Virus record (IMG/VR): IMGVR_UViG_3300047491_000372
Location: 1 to 20,062 of that record
Strand: one strand, 5' to 3'
DNA: 20,062 nt
Source of the DNA: a virus
Numbering within the stretch: the first letter of the stretch is position 1; the number at the start of each line of letters is the position of its first letter. Made by a program: the position numbers and the translations under genes. The notes under the pieces are model-generated. The model had not been told where the DNA came from. It saw only the letters and a list, made by a program, of their open reading frames with translations, and did no database searches. Of this stretch, positions 15,582 through 20,062 are shown in pieces.

Positions 15582-18491
15582 TTATGCCTGAGCCATGTCT
15601 ACCAGATAATTGGCTACAACCTCACCGTTTACTGTTGTAATAATTTTATCTTCGGCTTCAACATCACGGTTACCTTCTTGTTTATGAACAACAGTAATCC
15701 AGGGCTGACCAGATCCTATGGTACTGTATTCCAATCTAATCTGATCATAGGGTACATTATTTTTAATCCATTGTGCTATGCCAAAATATTCAGTAGCATC
15801 TGCGCCTTTGAATTGAATGTTTGCGGCCTGACCAATATTAAATGGTGTTACAGTATTAAGTTGTTCTGTTACTGCAGCCAGAGCCTGATCACCCAATCCA
15901 CTGGTGACACCTGTAAACAATTTGCTAAGCGGACTGTCTGGATCAGAATCTAATAATTGGGCCGCCACGGGTTTAAATGCATCACTGATTTCCATGTTGG
16001 GAAATTTGTCCATGATTGGATCCAAGGCATTTACTGCCAGGGATTTCAAATTAGTAGCAATTTCATCTATGCCCAGGTTACCCTGTGCAGTAAGGAAGTT
16101 TTGTAAACCAACTTCTTTAACTCGGCTGGACAAATCACCCACATTAAAATGCTTGCTTAGCTGTGAAACTGCTGGTATGTCAGTCCAGTTAACAAATTCA
16201 TTGAGCACTGATTTATTGCCTAGGATTTGATTAGGTATGCTTTGATCAATGTTGGTAATAAGACCATCTGTAAAGGATTGTATTAGATTACGGCCCTGAT
16301 CAATAAGATTGCCAGGTAACAGATCTCCTAGACTACCACCAGTGCCAAATATGTTACCAAATCCTGATCCTGTACCTGATGCAACAAAACCAGCTCCTCC
16401 CAGTAGTGCTGCACCACCACCCAGACTATTTTCACCAGCTGCACTTGGCAGTTTGCCCAAGAATCCTAGAATTCCACCACTGTCCGTGCCACCAACACCA
16501 CCAAAGATACTGGACAGGCCCTTGCCTATGGCATTTTGTGGACTGGCAATTTCGTCTGGTAAAGGAATCAACCCCGTGTCTTCAAATGCACTGGTTGTGG
16601 ATCCATAGATGTCGCTGAGTATGCCATCATCCAGCAGTGTTACCGTAGCTGCAAATGGATTAGCTGTACCAGAATTTAAATTAATATCACTGGCGTCCAT
16701 ATCTAAATCACCAATAACACTGTGTTGTTCATCTCCAGTAACTATATAGTTTAAATCTCCACCTATGCTGTTGTTAAAATAATTACCAGTTGTAATGCTT
16801 AGATCCTGCTGAGCCTCTATGTTGATGTTTTTGGCCTTGACATTGAATGTTCCAGATACATTTAGGTCGGCATCGTTTTTAATGTTTATGGTAGTCTTGC
16901 CCAGCACTTCAACATCCAGAGCATTTTTAACCAGCAGAGTTTTAGCACCATCTACGGTAACATCGTAATTGCCCATGACATACATTCTGTTGTTGCGATT
17001 GTATATTTCATAGTTTTCACCCTTGACCTTGTAGCTGACACTGCCTTCACGATCAATTTCTACATAGGTTCCAGTTCTATGGTAAATATGAATACGTTCA
17101 GCATTGGGGGTATCATCTAGCTCAATGACATGACCACTTTCGGTTTCTTTTACATGATTATATGGATAACGAGCATTGAATGCACTTGCGGGTTCGTCCC
17201 AAGTACCTGAGCTGGCGCCATTGGCCGTGGGTATGCCCTTGCTGCGATTACTATCTTTTTCTTTTAATAGAGTGGTTTGTAAACTGTCGTTGTTAGTGGC
17301 CAACTTGTTGGTGTCGGCTCGAGCCGTATAATCACACTTGGGATAAACACTGTTAGGATCACCAAACGCATCGGGTTGACCTAGTTTGGGATTGTTTAAA
17401 GCCCCAGCCCAGTCTGTTATGTTGTCAAAGATGTTTTTATTACTTTTAATGCTGCCATTGGCTGTATTAGTTCCCGTAGACAACGCAGCGCTGGCATTTA
17501 TGGCTCTGGCACCAACTTCCCACCAGGTTGAAGCTTTGGTTCCTAGACCGTCAGCACCATTTACACCATTTTTTAAATCACGAGCACCTGTCCAGCCCAG
17601 TAGATGAGCCGAGCCTAGATAACCAGCAACCTGATCTGCAGACATCTGAGTATCTATGATGCCTTTGCTTCTTAAGATGCTATAGTTGCTGGCCGTGACA
17701 TCATACATGGCCTTTTCTTGTACGTTGTTTTTATTCTGTTTGAATTCTTCCAGACTGAATACGCCATTTTTGCCAGTCCAGTTACGACTGTCTGCTAGTT
17801 CCTCATTGGTTAGTCTGCGAACCGGTACGGGATTTTTTAAATAGCCCGTGGTCTGCAGAGCCTCGGCTCCTAGCTGATACTTACCAACAAAACCAGACCC
17901 TGTTGTTTGGGTAGCATAATTTTGTGTGGTGCCCGTACTAGAACTTTCTCTAAAGGCTATGGCATCCATGTAGGCCTGAATCTGAGGCTGCGTCAATGGC
18001 GGTAATGTACTTGCAATGCTATTAGAACTAGTAGCTGCACTATCAACGGGCTGTGGATTTTCAGGTAGGGCTATACCATTGGGGTTTAGTACTATTCTAT
18101 TGCTAACATCACGCTGTGAATTTGTAGCATTTGACTCGGCTCTGGCCTGAGCCACACAGGCATTACTGGTATTGGGAATACCGCCAATGGTGCCCATGAT
18201 TATGGGCTGCTGACATTCGGCTCCATCTGCAAAGAATCCCACCACCCAGGTGCCTTCGAGCGGACCCAGCGGAGTATTGCCTTTACCACTGATAGCAGCA
18301 CTAAGTATGGGCTGCATGGGCATGCTCCAGGGTAAAGCATTGGTAGGCAATTCGTTTTTATTGTCGGTATGGTATCCTGTTATGCGCACTCGAACTCGAC
18401 CCAGTTTAAGTGGATCCATGCGATCTTCAACCACACCTACCCACCACCAAAAACCGTCGCGTGCAAATAAATTGTCTATGCTAGTTGTCAT
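15582..18491 (-). CDS. 5: Baseplate central spike, T4 gp5-like, with lysozyme-like and degenerate M15-like domains
   Basis: The 969-aa product is far longer than T4 gp5 (575 aa). Residues 14-105 form the OB-fold that binds gp27 (FWWWVGVVEDRMDPLKLGRV, then GTWVVGFFADG, QPIIMGTIGG). Residues 168-335 look like a lysozyme or transglycosylase domain: DAIAFRESSS with E182 as probable catalytic residue and GFVGKYQLGAEAL at 200-212. I do not see the T4-lysozyme signature, so this may be another fold. Residues 452-606 carry a gp5/VgrG-type beta-helix (HVIELDDTPNAERIHIYHRT, then V-x-G-x-N-Y-x-x-x-x-x repeats such as VMGNYDVTVDG). Residues 650-730 are Gly-rich and hydrophobic, 730-880 mostly helical, and 883-945 resemble the end of an M15 peptidase lacking its ligands. 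The start overlaps the gp27 stop as ATGA. Confidence 0.92.
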   Translation of the reverse strand: MTTSIDNLFARDGFWWWVGVVEDRMDPLKLGRVRVRITGYHTDNKNELPTNALPWSMPMQPILSAAISGKGNTPLGPLEGTWVVGFFADGAECQQPIIMGTIGGIPNTSNACVAQARAESNATNSQRDVSNRIVLNPNGIALPENPQPVDSAATSSNSIASTLPPLTQPQIQAYMDAIAFRESSSTGTTQNYATQTTGSGFVGKYQLGAEALQTTGYLKNPVPVRRLTNEELADSRNWTGKNGVFSLEEFKQNKNNVQEKAMYDVTASNYSILRSKGIIDTQMSADQVAGYLGSAHLLGWTGARDLKNGVNGADGLGTKASTWWEVGARAINASAALSTGTNTANGSIKSNKNIFDNITDWAGALNNPKLGQPDAFGDPNSVYPKCDYTARADTNKLATNNDSLQTTLLKEKDSNRSKGIPTANGASSGTWDEPASAFNARYPYNHVKETESGHVIELDDTPNAERIHIYHRTGTYVEIDREGSVSYKVKGENYEIYNRNNRMYVMGNYDVTVDGAKTLLVKNALDVEVLGKTTINIKNDADLNVSGTFNVKAKNINIEAQQDLSITTGNYFNNSIGGDLNYIVTGDEQHSVIGDLDMDASDINLNSGTANPFAATVTLLDDGILSDIYGSTTSAFEDTGLIPLPDEIASPQNAIGKGLSSIFGGVGGTDSGGILGFLGKLPSAAGENSLGGGAALLGGAGFVASGTGSGFGNIFGTGGSLGDLLPGNLIDQGRNLIQSFTDGLITNIDQSIPNQILGNKSVLNEFVNWTDIPAVSQLSKHFNVGDLSSRVKEVGLQNFLTAQGNLGIDEIATNLKSLAVNALDPIMDKFPNMEISDAFKPVAAQLLDSDPDSPLSKLFTGVTSGLGDQALAAVTEQLNTVTPFNIGQAANIQFKGADATEYFGIAQWIKNNVPYDQIRLEYSTIGSGQPWITVVHKQEGNRDVEAEDKIITTVNGEVVANYLVDMAQA
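15657..15845 (-). other. C-terminal M15 peptidase-like domain without metal ligands
   Basis: Residues 883-945 of the gp5-like protein read PFNIGQAANIQF, then IAQWIKNNVPYDQIRLEY and GSGQPWITVVHK. The M15 pattern in other marine T4-like gp5 proteins, as I recall it, is H-x-x-G-x-A-x-D-I-Q-F, then A-x-W-I-x-x-N-V-x-Y-D-Q-L-x-L-E-Y, then P-W-I-H-V-S-F. Here the His becomes Phe884, the Asp becomes Asn891, and the last His becomes Thr933. The scaffold is kept, but the zinc site is missing. Confidence 0.55.
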
Positions 18492-19834
18492 GTCGATGCA
18501 TTCCCATTAAAACTGTCTTTGACCAATTCCAAGACCATGCTGTGTCTTTGCAAATCTACCCGATGTCTGATGGCCGTGACCAAATAATTACCTGTTAATA
18601 TTCTATCATAATTAAGTTTATTTTTATCGCTAGCATCCAGTGGAGTTGCTATGGGATAGATAAATTTAACCATACTGCCAACCTCCATGTCAGTACGACC
18701 CGGAACTGTAATTTCAATTTTAAAATTGTTTAATTCATTCAGGGTGCTGGTTCTGCGAGGAACTATGTCAGCGGCTCGATCTGCTACGTTATTTCTAAAA
18801 CCTGTATATAAACCAAAATGCTGCATGGCAATTTTCTGATGCCCAGCTTCGGTTCTCAATGATCCTATGCCTCCGGTACTAAATGGTGGCACTGGTGTTG
18901 GTTCCATGTGATGATATCCGCCCCAGTTGTTTACATGGTCATAGTCATAGATTTCATATTTTTTAGTAACTACATCTAAAGTAAACAATCTGTTGGCCAA
19001 GTACCCATTCATGCTATTTTTTAATATGTTGATGTTTTCTATGATTTTAAAATCACTTACAGTCTTGTACTGACGATCTATGTTGCTTACATAAAGAGAA
19101 TCGTCGGTATTGGCATGACCCAGAGGAGCATATACATAGGTCTGTGCAACAGTCTTGGAATCATTATAGGTTTTATAAATCTGTTCTACATTGGTAAAGT
19201 AAAAATTTTTATTGCTTTCAAAAAATACGTAACCTGGATTGTTGTAACCGGCTCCTATGGCCTTGCTGGCCAACCAGTTTAAACACTTGAGTGGTCGCCA
19301 ACCCGGACTGGTAAATTTTACTTCATTCTGAGTTTCACCTAATATAATTAGTGTACTAAAGTTACCTTGACCAGTACGGCTAACAGCTACGTAGTCTTGG
19401 AATATTTTTTTAACTACTGCATCAACCTTACCTTCGAAGGTTCTGTAAACAGGACTAAGAGCATCAACCATGATTTCTGGACTGCAAAAATGCATGATAT
19501 AGCTTTGCTTGGCTGTATCATTGGTAAAGATTTTATCTGTGATACTATAAACCTTAAAGGTCTTATAGATAGCCGAACCTTCCATGCTGGGTGTATAAAA
19601 TTTAATGCGTACATATTCATCACCTATGATGCCATGACGTTGTGTAAGATTGGCGCTGTCTATGATTAATAGGTTGCCGGCCAGACCAGTACGAAACATG
19701 TCCTCGTAGAGGTTTAATTCGCTGACATAGAGTCTGATATCAATTTCAGCCCCCGTGGCTGTAATCAGTGTAACTTCATGTAGATCAACATCACCGGCTG
19801 CACTTACGCCAGTGTTAAAATCAGTCTGCGACAT
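18488..19834 (-). CDS. 27: Baseplate hub protein, T4 gp27-like
   Basis: The 448-aa product is somewhat longer than T4 gp27 (391 aa) and sits directly before gp5, its partner in the T4 hub. Matching features include FRTGLAGNLLIIDSANL (47-63) against the T4 segment N-E-G-M-L-Q-F-Y-D-S-K-N-I, a beta core with YVRIKFY and FKVYSIT, CLNWLASKAIGAG (184-196), PGYVFFESNKNFYFTNVEQI (200-219), and a final ligand-like strand pair LTGNYLVTAIRHRVDLQRHS. gp27 forms the trimeric ring that joins the spike to the tail tube. An AGGA ribosome site is 9 nt before ATG 19834. The start lies 14 nt inside the end of the gp53-like gene, and the stop forms ATGA with gp5, so the three are probably co-translated. In T4 gene 27 is in a separate cluster from 53 and 5. 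Confidence 0.9.
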   Translation of the reverse strand: MSQTDFNTGVSAAGDVDLHEVTLITATGAEIDIRLYVSELNLYEDMFRTGLAGNLLIIDSANLTQRHGIIGDEYVRIKFYTPSMEGSAIYKTFKVYSITDKIFTNDTAKQSYIMHFCSPEIMVDALSPVYRTFEGKVDAVVKKIFQDYVAVSRTGQGNFSTLIILGETQNEVKFTSPGWRPLKCLNWLASKAIGAGYNNPGYVFFESNKNFYFTNVEQIYKTYNDSKTVAQTYVYAPLGHANTDDSLYVSNIDRQYKTVSDFKIIENINILKNSMNGYLANRLFTLDVVTKKYEIYDYDHVNNWGGYHHMEPTPVPPFSTGGIGSLRTEAGHQKIAMQHFGLYTGFRNNVADRAADIVPRRTSTLNELNNFKIEITVPGRTDMEVGSMVKFIYPIATPLDASDKNKLNYDRILTGNYLVTAIRHRVDLQRHSMVLELVKDSFNGNAST

Positions 19835-20062
19835 TGTTTAATATTCCTATGAAACTTTCAATGAAACGTGGTACATATTGTGGTTTGATCACTCTGATGG
19901 TTCTGCGAGTTTCGTTGATGGCTTCTTCGTATTGAGTATTGGTAACTCGGGTAACAGTAGAACTATAACTAAAATTATCTATCATGGTTTTACCAACCAC
20001 TGCTACAGTAACTGCTGCACCTGATACTGTGATGCTGGTGTTACTGTTTACGGCTACAACTG
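19821..20062 (-). CDS. 53: Baseplate wedge protein, T4 gp53-like (C-terminal 79 residues; start outside window)
   Basis: The frame is open from the right edge to TGA at 19821-19823. The last 40 residues, QYEEAINETRRTIRVIKPQY followed by VPRFIESFIGIL, match the T4 gp53 end (Y-E-A-A-V-L-E-N-E-K-L-R-Q-I-K-I-I, then I-N-S-F-M-N-D-L-I-R-I-M). Ahead of them is a Val/Ala/Thr-rich beta stretch (NSNTSITVSGAAVTVAVVGK) not seen in T4 gp53, likely an insert of the small Ig-like type. gp53 binds gp6 and gp25 and closes the ring of wedges. The gene overlaps gp27 by 14 nt. The partial view limits certainty, but the match and the gene context agree. Confidence 0.8.
   Translation of the reverse strand, partial: VVAVNSNTSITVSGAAVTVAVVGKTMIDNFSYSSTVTRVTNTQYEEAINETRRTIRVIKPQYVPRFIESFIGILNNVAD

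Noticed and set aside
19414-19623. 69-codon minus-strand frame inside gp27
   Set aside because: It overlaps the gp27-like gene in another frame, and nothing in its sequence suggests a protein family.
1-20062. tRNA genes, integrase or attachment sites
   Set aside because: No cloverleaf-like segments or recombinase motifs were seen, and the coding density leaves no room for them.

Overview
The window is part of the virion-structure region of a tailed phage with a T4-like contractile tail. All eleven recognisable genes lie on the minus strand, so transcription runs from the right edge to the left edge. They are packed with overlaps or gaps of at most about 40 nt, and no stretch above 300 nt lacks a gene. 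There are no tRNAs, integrase, IS elements or CRISPR arrays. A DUF4815-type giant protein, phage-type late promoters of the TATAAATA kind and the baseplate gene set point to a marine T4-like myovirus of the cyanophage/pelagiphage type. The host cannot be read from this sequence. GC content looks like low 40s percent by eye.

Layout in transcription order (right to left): the C-terminal end of a gp53-like wedge protein (19821 to right edge); a gp27-like hub protein (18488-19834); a large gp5-like central spike with an embedded lysozyme-like domain and a C-terminal domain resembling an M15 peptidase without its metal ligands (15582-18491); an unidentified 187-aa protein (15017-15580); a PAAR tip protein with a long extension (14220-15017); a glycine-rich adhesin-like protein (13112-14230); an unidentified 68-aa protein (12894-13100); gp25-like sheath initiator/wedge (12458-12853); gp6-like wedge (10596-12458); a 1103-aa protein in the gp7 position (7285-10596); gp8-like wedge (5801-7258); and a DUF4815-type structural protein of more than 1900 aa cut by the left edge (1-5785).

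Together these encode most of a baseplate: hub and spike (gp27, gp5, PAAR) that pierce the envelope, wedge proteins (gp53, gp25, gp6, gp7 position, gp8) that form the inner baseplate, and peripheral proteins (adhesin, DUF4815 protein) that probably contact the host or carry fibres.

The main oddities are: (1) one FCCH-like beta domain appears split over two overlapping reading frames at the PAAR/adhesin junction, beside an A6 run containing a slippery heptamer; (2) the gp5 C-terminus looks like a metal-free pseudo-peptidase; (3) a small beta module is repeated at least seven times across the gp7-position and DUF4815 proteins; (4) late promoters are embedded in the 3' ends of the two genes upstream of gp8 and the DUF4815 gene.
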